Source of the DNA: Cryoendolithus antarcticus
Lineage: Eukaryota > Ascomycota > Dothideomycetes > Cladosporiales > Cladosporiaceae
Reading direction: 5' to 3'
Length of the DNA: 64,000 bases
NCBI GenBank assembly: GCA_002077065.1
Contig: NAJO01000027.1
Location: 186,001-250,000, forward strand
Of this stretch, positions 21,539 to 32,505 are shown piece by piece; positions within the stretch are counted from its first letter, which is position 1; each line of letters begins with the position of its first letter. Under the pieces are notes generated by a model, which did not search any database, was not told where the DNA came from, and saw only the letters and a list, made by a program, of their open reading frames with translations. The position numbers were made by a program, and so were the translations under genes.

Positions 21539-22550
21539 TCAGGTCCCATCATCAGGCTTCGCATTATAGTACCCGACCGTCCCGCACAAATCTCCAACGA
21601 ACAGCCCGCTTCCAGGTGCCATAGGACTGCTTGGTCCAGCATCGTAGTACGCAATCACCAGCTGGTTCCCACACTTCACCTCCCCGGTGCTGTAGTCAGC
21701 CGTGAACTCTAGCCTGCACACTCCAGTCTGGATGTCCCAAGCAGACACTGCGCAGTTTCCTGCATCGACACAGAGCTGGCAGCAGTCTGAAGCCGTGGTA
21801 GTGTTCTGCTGGTAAACTGCTCCTGTGATAGTGCCGATGTACTGGATGCCGAATTGCGCGTTGTCCGTGCCGCCCGCAGCTGATCTGAGGGAGCTGGGCG
21901 CACAGCGGGCGTCCAGCGTAGCAGTCGCGGTCGAAGTCGGCGCAGTCGCACTGACCGTTGGACCGCAAGCTGTACAGAGAGTCGTAGTCGCCGTCGCGAC
22001 AGTATACGCTTTCCCTCCGGTACTCGTCTCGTATACTGTTGTCTGCAGATACTCGGTGTACTGCGTGTAATAGCTCGTCTCTGATGCTGCCGGGAAGCTG
22101 TATGCCTCGCCAGAGTAGGTTGTGGTGGTTTCTGTGACCGTGCAGGCGCTCTCTTGACGTGGGGCGAGGCCGAGTGCTCGCTTGTAGGCGGGAGGAGCGC
22201 CCGCGGTGGTGTATATTGTAGTCGTGGGACCGACAGTGCTATAGGATGTCAGTCAAGTTCGCGGACGGCACCTCACGGGATGGGATGTCATACATTGTGC
22301 CGCTCGCGGTGCAGTCTGTGCTAGTTGTAGTTATGGTGTTGACGGTCGTAGTTGAGCTGATCGTCGTGTAGTCCGTGTATGTTCCGTAGTGAGGCGTCGT
22401 GGCCGTGACTGCTTGGACAGGAGTCGTGGTGTAAGTGATCGTGGTCGTAGGTATGAACACGGTGTCGGTGGTGGTGACGCATGCAGGAGAGTCTTGAGGC
22501 AGAGCGACTGCCGCGCCGACGAGCAGCGGTACGAAAGCGAAGGACCGCAT
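21539..22550 (-). CDS. Secreted Thr-rich protein with C-terminal Cys module
   Basis: Exon 1 is 22550-22294 and exon 2 is 22238-21539, with a 55-nt intron (GTATGA donor, CTATAG acceptor); 318 aa. The start MRSFAFVPLLVGAAVALPQ is a signal peptide. The middle is Thr/Tyr-rich with repeated TTT and TEYLQTT-like words, as in heavily O-glycosylated fungal wall proteins. A KR site (AYKRALGL) could be processed by a Kex2-type protease. The C-terminal 100 residues carry a Cys cluster (DCCQLCVDAGNC...GVCRLEF) resembling a small apple/PAN-like module, followed by CGNQL and LCGTVGYY. There is no membrane or GPI-type tail. It is probably an extracellular or wall-associated protein of unknown role. Confidence 0.8.
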
Positions 22551-23331
22551 GATTGCTTTAGGTCGCGTTGGTTATCAGACGAAAGAGTGAAGTCTGACAA
22601 TCTGTTCAAAAACGAGTGAAGAGCGCGCCCCTTATGAACAACATGAACGCGAGCTGTGAAACCGGAGTAGAAATGGAAGCACCGTAGAAGGAACGAAGGA
22701 ATCAATGCTTGCCGTAGGCCTGCAGCGGCGATACTACCTCGTGAATCCTCTTCTCGTGTTATGTGCTGTGATGCACGCGAACGGAGCCATAGCGTGAGCA
22801 CACTCTGGAAATACGGCTCCCAGGAGAAGCCAATCTGCAGTTGAGGGTGAAGATCTGCAGCAGACCCAAATTTATCCAGGCGGCGCGGGACGTTTTGCGG
22901 GTACCTTGCAGGTGATCCGCGAGAATGACACAATGTCGACAGTGGCAGATACAAGGACAACGTGTTTCAATTGTATCGACAGACCACACTGGAGGCATGG
23001 AACCTCATACACATCCACTGCTGGCTCGGGGGGCTTGGAGAAAACATGGCAGCCATGCGGACTGCGATATATGTGGGTAAATCAAGGTGGATAAAGCAAG
23101 GGACCCTCGCACCCAGGGTTACACTGCATTCGATAGAACGTGCTCTGCTGGGGTTGAACCGCGCTGTCGGAGCCAGGTGCGGACGCTATCCACGAGTGCA
23201 GTCTGGGAACGTTCGTTGCCCGTTCGTGCTTTTGCTTTTGCTATACATATACTCACTGCGCAAGTGTACATAGGTCATTCACACCTTACACGGTCCCACC
23301 TTTTCCAAGCCTCTCGACCCTCGACTCAAGC
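22551..23331. other. Intergenic, no gene seen
   Basis: About 780 bp between the secreted Thr-rich gene and the aminopeptidase 3' end. There is no recognisable coding or RNA content. Confidence 0.5.
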
Positions 23332-24605
23332 CTAGTCAAACTTCGCGAAAGCCAACTCATAGGCAAAGCCCAATGTCAGCCTTGCATGCTGCAGCATATG
23401 CCCAAAGTCCAGGTACTCGATCTTGTCCTCTGTCGTATGAATCTTCTTATCACTATACTTAAAGTCCGATTCGATCACAAAGGCGCTCGGGTAGCCATGC
23501 TTGGACGCTGAGGCATGATCCGAGCAAGCATATCCACACTTCGTCTCAATGTACGGGATCGTGCAGTATGTCGAGACGACCTTCTTGATGAACGTGGTCA
23601 AGCCCGGATCAACAAAGTCGGTTATGACGCCCACTGACTCGGGCTCGCCTGCTGCAATCGTGCCGTGCGTGTAGCCTGTCATATCTTGTTGCAGCATTGC
23701 CTTGACATCACGACCCTGCTTCTCGTACGCTGAGAAGATGGCCTGCGAGCCGAGAAGTCCGCCTTCCTCGGCACTGTACCAGTGGAACTCGATGGTGTTT
23801 TCCGCCTGGCCATGGGCGATAGCGGGGTCGGAGAGCAGCACGCGGAGTGCTTCGAGGATTGTCACGGTACCGGAACCATCATCATCTGCGCCTGGTGCGG
23901 CAAGAATGCTGGGCAGGAAGAGGTTTATGCTGTCCTGAAACGATGTCAGCTCTCGCATACCATGGTGTCTGAAGTACGGTGTTGCTTACCTGGTGAGCAC
24001 CAATGACCACCGTCTTCTCGGATTTGCCAGGGAGAATGGCAATGATGCTGTTCTGGCCCCAGGAGTGGAGGAAGTATGTCGCTACGCCCGCTCCTGCTTT
24101 GACAAGAGTGTTGTTCACTTGCTCCATTAGCCACTCAGAGGACTGGCGCCCGTAGTCGCTCTTGTAGTACCTGGCCGTTCTCAGTTGGTGGATTGATCTC
24201 TGTCTGCCTAATTGCGATGACGAACCTTGTGTGGAAACCGCTGAACTCCTCCAAATTGCTGTACATATTCCTCTTATCGAGCTTGCTCAGCAGAGGGTAG
24301 ACTGTGTCATTGTGGGATGGCTTCTTCGGGTAGATGACGCTCTTCGCGGCGCGAGGGAAGACTGAGGGATGCTCTTCCTGGTTGGTGATGTCGAAGAAGC
24401 TCTTGCCCTCCCGTCGAAGGGCCCATTTCTGGTCCTCGGTCACTACTCTCGTCTCGCCTGGGGAAAGCTCGATGAGGTACTGCTCCGCGCTGGCAATGGG
24501 CTGTTGGCCTCGAAGCCAGTCGATGCCGTTCTGTACAGTCGGAGGGATGCTGAGAGCTTGCGCAGTGGCGGCGCCGAGGCCGAGGGCGAGTATTGATGCT
24601 CTCAT
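23332..24605 (-). CDS. LAP1: Secreted leucine aminopeptidase, M28 metallopeptidase
   Basis: Three exons: 24605-24226, 24170-23990 and 23934-23332 (introns of 55 nt each), 387 aa. A signal peptide ([17 protein letters not shown]) and a propeptide of about 70 residues precede the catalytic domain. The zinc-binding set of M28 is present in order: VVIGAHQ with the following D (split by intron 2), [21 protein letters not shown] with the catalytic Glu, DMTGY, and [11 protein letters not shown]. Two Cys of the usual disulphide (KCGYAC) are also visible. The enzyme removes N-terminal residues, preferably Leu, from extracellular peptides for nutrition. It is divergent from LEU1 across about 600 bp. 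Confidence 0.93.
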
Positions 24606-25212
24606 GATTTGTGTATCTCTGCTTTAGGCCGGCTGCAGATAGTCTTGAGATGCTCTTCAGTCAGCGCACTGGTAGCTGATGCACACGACCTCGTTGCCTG
24701 GCAAGCTCGCGTGCATCAACACTTGCGTCATGATTCAAGTGAGCCTCGGGGAAAAGATGGAGCGATCCGATAACGGAGGAGTGAAGATCTCTTCACGTGA
24801 CCATCTTGCTCCGCACCGTCGACTGAGCCCGGTTGGAATCTCGACGTTGCCCGACAATCATCTTCCATTCAATAGGTCTGCAGGATACACCCAGTCGACT
24901 GCTGTACGTCTCAAGGGTCGGATAGTAAATCTGCATTCTCACGGTTCAAGTCGACAGGATCTCAAGAGCCCAAGGAGACTGTGAGATAGCTGACCAATAA
25001 GCGATCATGCAATTGAGCTTACCGTGCGGGCATTAAGCATCGCCGATCTCGGAGCGACTGTCGAGAAACATATGAGCTCGAGTCGCACATGCTTGAAGCT
25101 GGAAGTTGGAAACTACCTTATACGCACCGTTTGGAGGCCCTCTAAGATCGCTCCAACCTAGCACGTCTCTTTCCCTTTCATTGTTCAAATTCCGTCAAAG
25201 CCAACAGTCAAG
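24606..25212. promoter_or_regulatory. Divergent promoter region, LAP1 / LEU1
   Basis: About 600 bp between two divergent starts. A pyrimidine-rich leader (CTCTTTCCCTTTC, about 25165-25180) directly precedes LEU1. I could not find a convincing Leu3-type CCGGnnCCGG site. Confidence 0.4.
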
Positions 25213-27540
25213 ATGCCCGGCGTAATAAAAGGACCCCAGACTTTATACGACAAAGTCTTCAATGACCACATTGTCGACGAGCAAGATGATGGGACTTGCG
25301 TCCTCTATATCGATCGCCATCTGGTCCACGAAGTGACCTCGCCACAAGCTTTTGAAGGGCTTAAAAATGCTGCGAGGAAAGTTCGAAGGCCCGACAACAC
25401 TCTTGTCACGACAGACCACAACATCCCCACTACGTCTCGGAAGCACTTCAAGAATGTCACGACATTCGTCGAGGAGACCGACAGTCGTCTGCAGTGCGAG
25501 ACCCTGGAGCAAAATGTCAAGGACTTCAAGCTTACATACTTCGGTCTTGGAGACAAGCGACAAGGAATTGTGCACATCATTGGGCCAGAACAAGGTTTCA
25601 CCCTCCCTGGAACGACGGTAGTGTGTGGTGACAGCCATACGAGCACTCATGGCGCATTCGGAGCTCTGGCATTCGGTATCGGCACGTCTGAGGTTGAGCA
25701 CGTGCTTGCCACACAGACGCTTCTGTCGAGGAAGAGCAAAAACATGAAGGTGCAAGTGGATGGTGAACTGGCGCCTGGAGTCAGCAGCAAGGACATCATC
25801 TTGTATGTGATCGGGCAGATCGGCACGGCTGGTGGGACTGGTCATGTCATCGAGTTCTGTGGAAGTGCAATCGCAGCTCTGAGCATGGAGGCGAGGATGT
25901 CGATCTGCAACATGTCGATCGAAGGAGGCGCTAGGGCTGGATTGGTGGCACCAGACGACATAACGTTCGAGTACTTGAAGAACCGACCACTCGCACCGAA
26001 GCTTGACTCGCCCGAGTGGAAGAAAGCGGTGAAGTACTGGAGAAGTCTGAGATCCGACGAGGGCGCGAACTACGATGTTGAGGTGATCATCAACGCACGA
26101 GACATTGAGCCCACGGTGTCCTGGGGAACATCGCCGCAGGACGTGATCGGCATTACTGGTGTGGTCCCGGGCCCAGACGACTTCAAAGACGAGAATAAGA
26201 AGCAGGCATGCAGAAGATCGCTAGATTACATGGGATTGAAGGAAGGCACGAAGATGACGGATATCGTTCTGGACAAGGTCTTCATTGGGTCCTGTACGAA
26301 CGCGCGCATTGAGGACTTGCGCATAGCAGCATCTATCGTGAAGGGCAAGACGGTCGCACCGAACCTCACTCGCGTCATGATTGTGCCAGGCAGTGGCTTG
26401 GTGAAGAGGCAAGCTGAGAGCGAAGGTCTGGACAAGGTCTTCCAAGACGCGGGCTTTGAGTGGCGGGAAGCTGGCTGTTCCATGTGCCTAGGCATGAACC
26501 CAGATATCTTGCAACCCGGTGAGCGCTGCGCAAGCACATCGAATCGCAACTTCGAAGGCCGACAGGGCGCTGGTGGCCGAACACATCTCATGTCACCTGC
26601 GATGGCTGCCGCGGCTGCTCTAGTGGGTAAGCTGGCAGATGTGCGACATCTCGCAGACTATGAGAAGGCAGTACCATCAGCCAAGTCCGCAGGCGCTAAT
26701 GTGCATCCCCCGATCGTTGACGACCCAGAGTCTGATATCGACTTCGAGAGCATGCTCGGTGAGGACGACGCCAATCAGGGCAACACCGCCGACACAAAGG
26801 CACCCGCGAGTAAGGGCAGTGGCTTCCCAAAGTTCACCCAGCTCAAGGGTATTGCCGCTCCAATGGATCGATCAAACGTCGACACCGATGCCATCATCCC
26901 TAAACAGTTCTTGAAGACGATCAAGCGATCCGGACTTTCAGCAGGCCTATTCCACGCCTGGTCCAAGAACAAGGACGGCTCGCTGAATCCAGACTTCATC
27001 CTCAACCAAGAACCTTACACCAAATCCAAGATCCTTGTCGTCTCTGGCCCCAACTTCGGCTGCGGCAGCTCTCGTGAGCACGCACCATGGGCACTGTTAG
27101 ACTTCGGCATCACCTGCATCATTGCCTCCTCTTTCGGCGACATCTTCTACAATAACACCTTCAAGAACGGCATGCTCCCTCTTCAGGTCGACGATCCCGA
27201 GGCATTGAAAGCCGTCTTCGCGGAAGCTCAAGCCGGCCGCGAGATCGAGGTCGATCTCGAGACCAACACCGTCAAGTCTGCTGACGGCAAGAAGCTGGCT
27301 ACATTCGAAGTTGACGACTTCAGGCGGAAGTGTCTGCTCGAGGGCTTGGACGAGATTGGCCTCACGTTGATGAAGGACGAGAAGATCTCGCGGTTTGAGA
27401 AGAGGAGAACTGAGGAGACGCCATGGTTGGATGGGAGTGGGTATCTGAGTAGGCATCGGGTCGGAGCTGTGAAAGTTGAGGCTGCTCCATTGCCGAAGAC
27501 GAATAGGGGCGAGGCGGTGGAGGAGCCGCTTGAGTGGTAG
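25213..27540 (+). CDS. LEU1: 3-isopropylmalate dehydratase (fused LeuC-LeuD)
   Basis: An intronless frame of 775 aa, the usual fungal length. The first about 470 residues form the LeuC aconitase-type domain. Its [4Fe-4S] ligands are visible: C361 in [12 protein letters not shown], and C422 and C425 in [12 protein letters not shown] linker with acidic and Lys residues follows. The LeuD swivelling domain (about 540-740) carries the substrate-binding [13 protein letters not shown] (617-628). The enzyme isomerises 2-isopropylmalate to 3-isopropylmalate in leucine biosynthesis, normally in the cytosol in fungi. The context ATCAAGATGCCC supports the start, and no mitochondrial presequence is seen. 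Confidence 0.97.
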   Translation: MPGVIKGPQTLYDKVFNDHIVDEQDDGTCVLYIDRHLVHEVTSPQAFEGLKNAARKVRRPDNTLVTTDHNIPTTSRKHFKNVTTFVEETDSRLQCETLEQNVKDFKLTYFGLGDKRQGIVHIIGPEQGFTLPGTTVVCGDSHTSTHGAFGALAFGIGTSEVEHVLATQTLLSRKSKNMKVQVDGELAPGVSSKDIILYVIGQIGTAGGTGHVIEFCGSAIAALSMEARMSICNMSIEGGARAGLVAPDDITFEYLKNRPLAPKLDSPEWKKAVKYWRSLRSDEGANYDVEVIINARDIEPTVSWGTSPQDVIGITGVVPGPDDFKDENKKQACRRSLDYMGLKEGTKMTDIVLDKVFIGSCTNARIEDLRIAASIVKGKTVAPNLTRVMIVPGSGLVKRQAESEGLDKVFQDAGFEWREAGCSMCLGMNPDILQPGERCASTSNRNFEGRQGAGGRTHLMSPAMAAAAALVGKLADVRHLADYEKAVPSAKSAGANVHPPIVDDPESDIDFESMLGEDDANQGNTADTKAPASKGSGFPKFTQLKGIAAPMDRSNVDTDAIIPKQFLKTIKRSGLSAGLFHAWSKNKDGSLNPDFILNQEPYTKSKILVVSGPNFGCGSSREHAPWALLDFGITCIIASSFGDIFYNNTFKNGMLPLQVDDPEALKAVFAEAQAGREIEVDLETNTVKSADGKKLATFEVDDFRRKCLLEGLDEIGLTLMKDEKISRFEKRRTEETPWLDGSGYLSRHRVGAVKVEAAPLPKTNRGEAVEEPLEW

Positions 27541-28653
27541 GTGTGAAGTGGTATGTAAGCAGACGGAATCATGACTCTACGTATGGCACGACAAGCACTC
27601 TCTCCGCTGCGTGGTTCTTCACCGGACGACGCTGCTGAGGCGCAATATGTCCCCTCTGACAACATGGTTGGTAATCTGAGGGCTCCATCGCGGATCAGTA
27701 ATCCGCTCGATCGCCGACATGAGGTCTCTATTTTGTTCGTGCTGATGCCTTTAGAATACATTAGTGTAGGCTTGCCCTCACAGCTTGACTCCTCTGCTCG
27801 ATTCCAGGCCGCCTGATATTCATTTGGAGGAGCTATATTTGATTCCCAGACAGACGAGTCGGGAACATCTCGGACTTCAAGTCCGCCAAGCTGTCGAACC
27901 TCGTTTGCCATCAAGAACAGTCATCGACGCCTCTGTACCGACATCTCCTACCGCGGTTTCATACGTCTCCACGGTGTACCGGCATCTTTGACAGCCGTCT
28001 CGTCCGACGTCCGACGTCCGGTCGGCCTCGAGCTTCAGGAGCTGCCAAGTGGTGTGATCTTGCACCACTCTCACGAACGATGGCAAGTCACGGGCTTCGG
28101 GAATAAGGTTGCCTGACTGACACACGCACTACTCATCTCCGCATGCTCCTGCCAAGCGATTTGGCGGACGGAGGACATTCCGCGATGAATCGTTGTCACA
28201 TTTGCTGCTCCATGTTGGTGGACAGCAGGCACGATGACTGTAGCACAGCGTGTAAGGACACTGCGATGGCCTACCTATTTGAAATAGATGGCTTCTGCAC
28301 TCTCGATGGCCATGCATTGCGGATTCTCGGATGAGCCTCGACCTTGGTACGTACCGTGCATACCCCAGATTCCCCCGCAAGTGATCGGCGCCCATGGCTT
28401 CGATAGAGTGCACTAGCCCTGCTGCGAGACGACGCCTCTGGAACCTCTTCCGCCTGTCCGGATCTCTGGAGCAATGCGTGCAGATGTTGCCCGTCGTCTG
28501 ATTCGTGCAAGGTAGTCGAGATCGCTGTAGGAGCTTCACGAACGACCACGCACCTGGATCACTGAAGATCCCACCCCGAATCCTCAAGGAGAGTCCAGTA
28601 ACTTCTTAACCCTCTAGCAGCCTCAGGGTACCCGCTTGCCCGCCTGCGTCTCA
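27541..28653. other. Intergenic, no supported gene
   Basis: About 1.1 kb. Frames on both strands (for example minus 28129-28587) have no recognisable motif or clear splice structure. A small tandem word, GTCCGAC twice then GTCCGGTCGG, lies at about 28007-28025. Confidence 0.45.
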
Positions 28654-29067
28654 CTAGTCGAAAGGGAGGAGCCGTAAGTGGCCGTTACCCTCTACCGACC
28701 AACCGCGTTCTCGGATGCAAAGGACGCCTAACCACTCCGGGATAGCTATGTTCGACGTCGCGTCGTTCGTGGACGTGACCAGCACCAGCTTGCGTTCGAG
28801 CGGAGCGAACGTGGAGATGGAGCTTTCGATGATGGCGCCGCGACTTGCTAGTTGCTTGTGCTGCTCCTCTCGTCCAGCGTGGGCGCTCGGGACTTCGCAG
28901 ATCAAGCTTGCGTCGTCGAGATTCGCTAGATGGATGCCCCTAGGTTTGCGGGATCGCAGGGAGTGCGGAGCCGTGACCTGTGCTTTGTATTGTAAGGGCG
29001 CCTCCTCATGCATAACAAGGTTGGCAGCCTCTCCTCTTTTGTCTCTTGCTCTCGTCTGTTGTGACAT
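28654..29067 (-). CDS. Hypothetical 137-aa protein
   Basis: Open frame from MSQQTRARDKRG to LRLLPFD with a reasonable start context (AGGAAGATG). There is no signal peptide, membrane segment or motif I recognise. The composition is balanced and soluble. It is divergent from the acetate transporter gene across about 100 bp. A plus-strand frame of similar length overlaps it, so the coding claim rests only on start context and composition. It may not be a gene. Confidence 0.3.
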   Translation of the reverse strand: MSQQTRARDKRGEAANLVMHEEAPLQYKAQVTAPHSLRSRKPRGIHLANLDDASLICEVPSAHAGREEQHKQLASRGAIIESSISTFAPLERKLVLVTSTNDATSNIAIPEWLGVLCIRERGWSVEGNGHLRLLPFD

Positions 29068-29170
29068 CTTCCTACCCTCTTGTGTATCAACGACTGTAGG
29101 CAGGGGCAGCTTTCACCAAACGACTCGAGTTGAACTACGATACCCCAAGTAGCTTAATAGATCCGCCAAC

Positions 29171-30393
29171 ATGTCGTACGAGGCGGCCCAGAACAACGAG
29201 AGCTTACAACCTCCCACCCATGGCGGAAACAGAACCAATGGCAGCTCCCCACTCGAGAAGGACTTCAGCAATGGTACGCTATACAGGTGTTGTAACCACG
29301 CGTACTCATGACTGACGCGTTAATCAGGCTACGATCTCCATCATAACATGGATGAGGGCGAGGCGTTGAAGCGCATTCAGACTGCCGGCAGCATCTCCAT
29401 CTCCCCCGAGCTGTTCGAGAAGCTTTACCTGTCGCCTCAGAACAAGGTCTCTGGTGATTTACGAAAGACCTTTGGCAACCCCACACCATTGTGAGTGGTT
29501 ATGCACGCCTCAGACATCTATCACGATCCGGTGCTAATGCTCAACAGATGTTTGGTCGGCTTCCTTCTCTCCCTGACTCCTCTCTCCTGCGATCTGATGG
29601 GCTGGCGTGGAGCTGGAGGGAGCGGCGCAGCAAGCACTGGCGCATACTTCTTCTTTGGTGGTCTCCTCATGATCTTGGGCGCCATTGGCGAGGTGAGTGC
29701 TGTCGCAATCAGCACGGTCGAAACCTCGCATGGGTATACTGACAGCATTGTAGTGGATCCTCGGAAACACCTTCCCCTTCGTCGTTTTTGGCAGCTTCGG
29801 TGCCTTCTGGCTCACCTTCGGTGCAACTCTCCAACCCTTCTACAACGCTTACGGCGCGTACTCGCCCGATCCATCGATCCCCGGTGAGGGACTGGCGACC
29901 ACTGGCTTTAATGCATCGTTCGGTAAGTTTCGCAGCTCCTGTCCATCTTTTATTTGCTGGGAATCGCACAATGCTGACACGATAATCACAGCCTTCTTCC
30001 TCCTGTTTATGGGTCTCCTCTGCTTCATCTACTTCATCTGCGCGCTCCGCACAAACGTCGTCTTCGTCCTCATCTTCATCCTCCTCGTCCCGTCTTTCGG
30101 CTGCCTCGCGGGAGCCTACTGGCACTTGGCTATGGATCCGAAATCGACGATCGTCACCCCACTGCTCATTGCTGCCGGCGCGATGACCTTTGTGATCGAT
30201 ATGTTGGGATGGTATTTGTTCTTCGGAATCTTGTTGGCTAGCTTGGACTTTCCCTTCAGCCTGCCAGGTATGTATTTGAGATGTCCTTTTGGCTCAAGAT
30301 TAGTACTGACGATTCGATACAGTTGGCGATCTCTCCCGCATGATCAAGGGTGGCAGCGAGAAGGCAAGGGATAAGGGCGAGCACAGCGCTTAG
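29171..30393 (+). CDS. ATO: Acetate transporter, ATO/GPR1-FUN34-YaaH family
   Basis: Six exons: 29171-29273, 29328-29490, 29548-29692, 29754-29922, 29992-30267 and 30323-30393; 308 aa. Introns are 54-69 nt with standard signals. A soluble N-terminus of about 85 residues ends in the family motif NPTPL (NPAPLGL in the consensus), split by intron 2. Six membrane helices follow: CLVGFLLSLTPLSCDLMGW, FFFGGLLMILGAIGEW, FVVFGSFGAFWLTFGATL, AFFLLFMGLLCFIYFICAL, VFVLIFILLVPSFGCLAGAYW and AGAMTFVIDMLGWYLFFGILLASL. The family transports acetate and perhaps ammonium across the plasma membrane and is usually repressed by glucose. Which ATO paralogue this is cannot be said. Confidence 0.92.
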
Positions 30394-31017
30394 GTCGTGA
30401 CGACCAGCGAGAGCACTGGTAGCCATTGCCAGCTGCGGCTCGACGAGCAAGATTCAAGTTGATACCCGCGATGTTTCGAGTATTGCTTGCAAGGCGGGCA
30501 TATGTACAGTCGCGCTGCAGCATACTCTATGTAATTATTCTTGCATGATCTCTACCTCACCCGCAGTATTGTTTCGATATGGCAGAACCGTTTGATGTCG
30601 ATCTGCTTCGCCATCGCGTTCCGTTTAGGGTCAATCCTAATTTCATTGATACTGTCTGCGCGTGAAGTTGTCTTTCGAGCGCAATCCGATTGTCTTCATC
30701 GCTCAAATGCACGTTTCTCCATGAGTGCGCCCAACTCGTACTTTTGGCATCGAATGACGGATCAACAGTATTGCTTGGGCGTGGCCCAGCCGCTATGATG
30801 CATACTTCCAATCTCGCTATTGTGGGTATCGGTATGCATGATAGATTGATTTACTTCACCGGATCTGCCCTAGCTCAGCCTGGCGTGATGGGGCCAAATC
30901 TGCATCACAACACGATGTCACAGGCGGAGGCTCTCCTCCCTTACTGACAATGCAGCTGGATACATCAATAGTTCCCTCGTCCCGACATCTGAACATCAAA
31001 TTCTGCCGCACCTTGGA
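30394..31017. other. Intergenic, no gene seen
   Basis: About 620 bp between two co-directional genes: 3' flank of the acetate transporter and promoter of the next gene. Confidence 0.5.
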
Positions 31018-32082
31018 ATGCCGGAGCTCACGCGTGCGGACGAGAAAGCGATTTACGACAGAAAAGCTGCTTACGAAGATGTAGCGCGGCGACAGCGCTG
31101 GTCATGGCGCAGTATGTTTGGCCAGCGTAGACGTGAGCCAGATGAGGAGAGCGTGACTTCGTACGAGGAACCGCAGCGTGACAGACGGAAGACGGCGACA
31201 CGTCACACTGTGCGACGGAAGCCATCAGTGCTTAGTACGAGATCCACTACCTACTCGCGGAAGAAGGAGTCCTTTGATCCATCACCGCAGGCATCTCTAC
31301 CTGACGGGCGATGGCATGGTGCAAAGCACGAGTATGAGACCTCACCGCTGTCAGATCGACTGCTCGATGTTGCGAAGCCAAACTTGTTCTGGCCGATAGT
31401 TGCGCCCGATCGCAAGGAGGTCACGCGCTACGTCGTAAGCGTTGCTACGATGCAAAGTGTTGTTGTCCGGACCTACCAGCGAGACCTGGTGCAAGCTGCG
31501 AAGGAGATGATGGACGGTAAGACAAGCGTGCTTTTGCCTCAACTAGTGCATCGATACTGTATGTCTCGAATACCCCCGTTTATCTCTGCTTTTTCATCAC
31601 GTAACTCACACAACAATGTGACAGGCAAAGCCATCCGTGACATGGAGTACATGCAGCAGGCGGTGAACAGCGGCTTTGCGCAGGATCCCTTCCTACTGCA
31701 GACGAACAAGCAAATGGAGCGCGAGATGATGAAGCATTACGATCTGCTACCTAGGCACAAGCGATTACCGAAGGCGTGGGACAACGACCGTCCTCGACTG
31801 CCAGGTATTGGACGACGTGCTAAGCTTGAGCGCGAGCAAGGTCAGCTCAAGACCAAGAAGTTTTACTATGCCCTTGCAGGCGGTCTTTCCCTCATCATAC
31901 CCATGCTGATCATGCGACTTGTACCGGGCGTCGTGTGTTCGCTGGTGACAACGTCAGTCGCAGTGCTGCTGTTCGCAATCGTCGTCGCGCAAAGAAGCTC
32001 GTTGCAACCACAGGAGATTCTTGGTATCGTGGCAGCGTACGCAGCGGTGCTCGTTGTCTTCGTCGGTACAGCTTCGACTTGA
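31018..32082 (+). CDS. DUF6594-like membrane protein
   Basis: The open frame is uninterrupted, but 31559-31624 (66 nt, GTATGT...GTGACAG) has perfect intron ends and an extraneous translation, so the product is probably 332 aa rather than 354. The N-terminal 100 residues are basic and disordered. A helical middle follows (YVVSVATMQSVVVRTYQRDLV; AIRDMEYMQQAVNSGF). The C-terminus has three membrane helices, GGLSLIIPMLIMRLVP, CSLVTTSVAVLLFAIVVA and ILGIVAAYAAVLVVFVG. The wording of these helices (PMLIM, LVTTSV, PQEIL..AAYAAVLVVFVG) is typical of DUF6594, a family abundant in filamentous fungi with unknown function. Confidence 0.8.
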   Translation: MPELTRADEKAIYDRKAAYEDVARRQRWSWRSMFGQRRREPDEESVTSYEEPQRDRRKTATRHTVRRKPSVLSTRSTTYSRKKESFDPSPQASLPDGRWHGAKHEYETSPLSDRLLDVAKPNLFWPIVAPDRKEVTRYVVSVATMQSVVVRTYQRDLVQAAKEMMDGKTSVLLPQLVHRYCMSRIPPFISAFSSRNSHNNVTGKAIRDMEYMQQAVNSGFAQDPFLLQTNKQMEREMMKHYDLLPRHKRLPKAWDNDRPRLPGIGRRAKLEREQGQLKTKKFYYALAGGLSLIIPMLIMRLVPGVVCSLVTTSVAVLLFAIVVAQRSSLQPQEILGIVAAYAAVLVVFVGTAST

Positions 32083-32505
32083 TAAGTTGTCCTTCCCCAG
32101 CCCACCTGGAGCTGCAGCTGGGCTTCAATCACTTTATCGCCAGTAGCCGATGTGAACTCCGGATCCGCCGATACATGGCCGCGACACTCATTGTATCTCG
32201 ACTACGTTTCCAACTTTCTCAGGAAGGGAGATTCGGCATTCGCTGCTACAAGAACACCTGCAGAAGGAGTCAGGCTGGTCGAAAGAGCCATGAGAAGGCA
32301 GTCACAAGTGGAGCAGAGGCGATTGCTACCCCATCACGTACTTGCCACTGCCCCCTATGTTTCAATGCTATCATTGAACTCATTTGAGAGATGATAGGGA
32401 ACCAGCGACGAGATCTAAGGCTTCACTACATCGCTATGAGCATCCTTACAACTTTCGAGTTCACACTCATCCGATAGTCTAGACTCCCCGATCGCATAAT
32501 CTGAA
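32083..32505. other. Intergenic, no gene seen
   Basis: About 420 bp without supported coding content; probably the promoter of the next gene. Confidence 0.5.

Noticed and set aside
28007..28025. Short tandem GTCCGAC words
   Set aside because: Only two full units plus a partial; too short to distinguish from chance.
28129..28587. 152-codon minus-strand frame with several Cys
   Set aside because: Cys spacing fits no known module, composition looks like translated non-coding DNA, and no support comes from splice signals.
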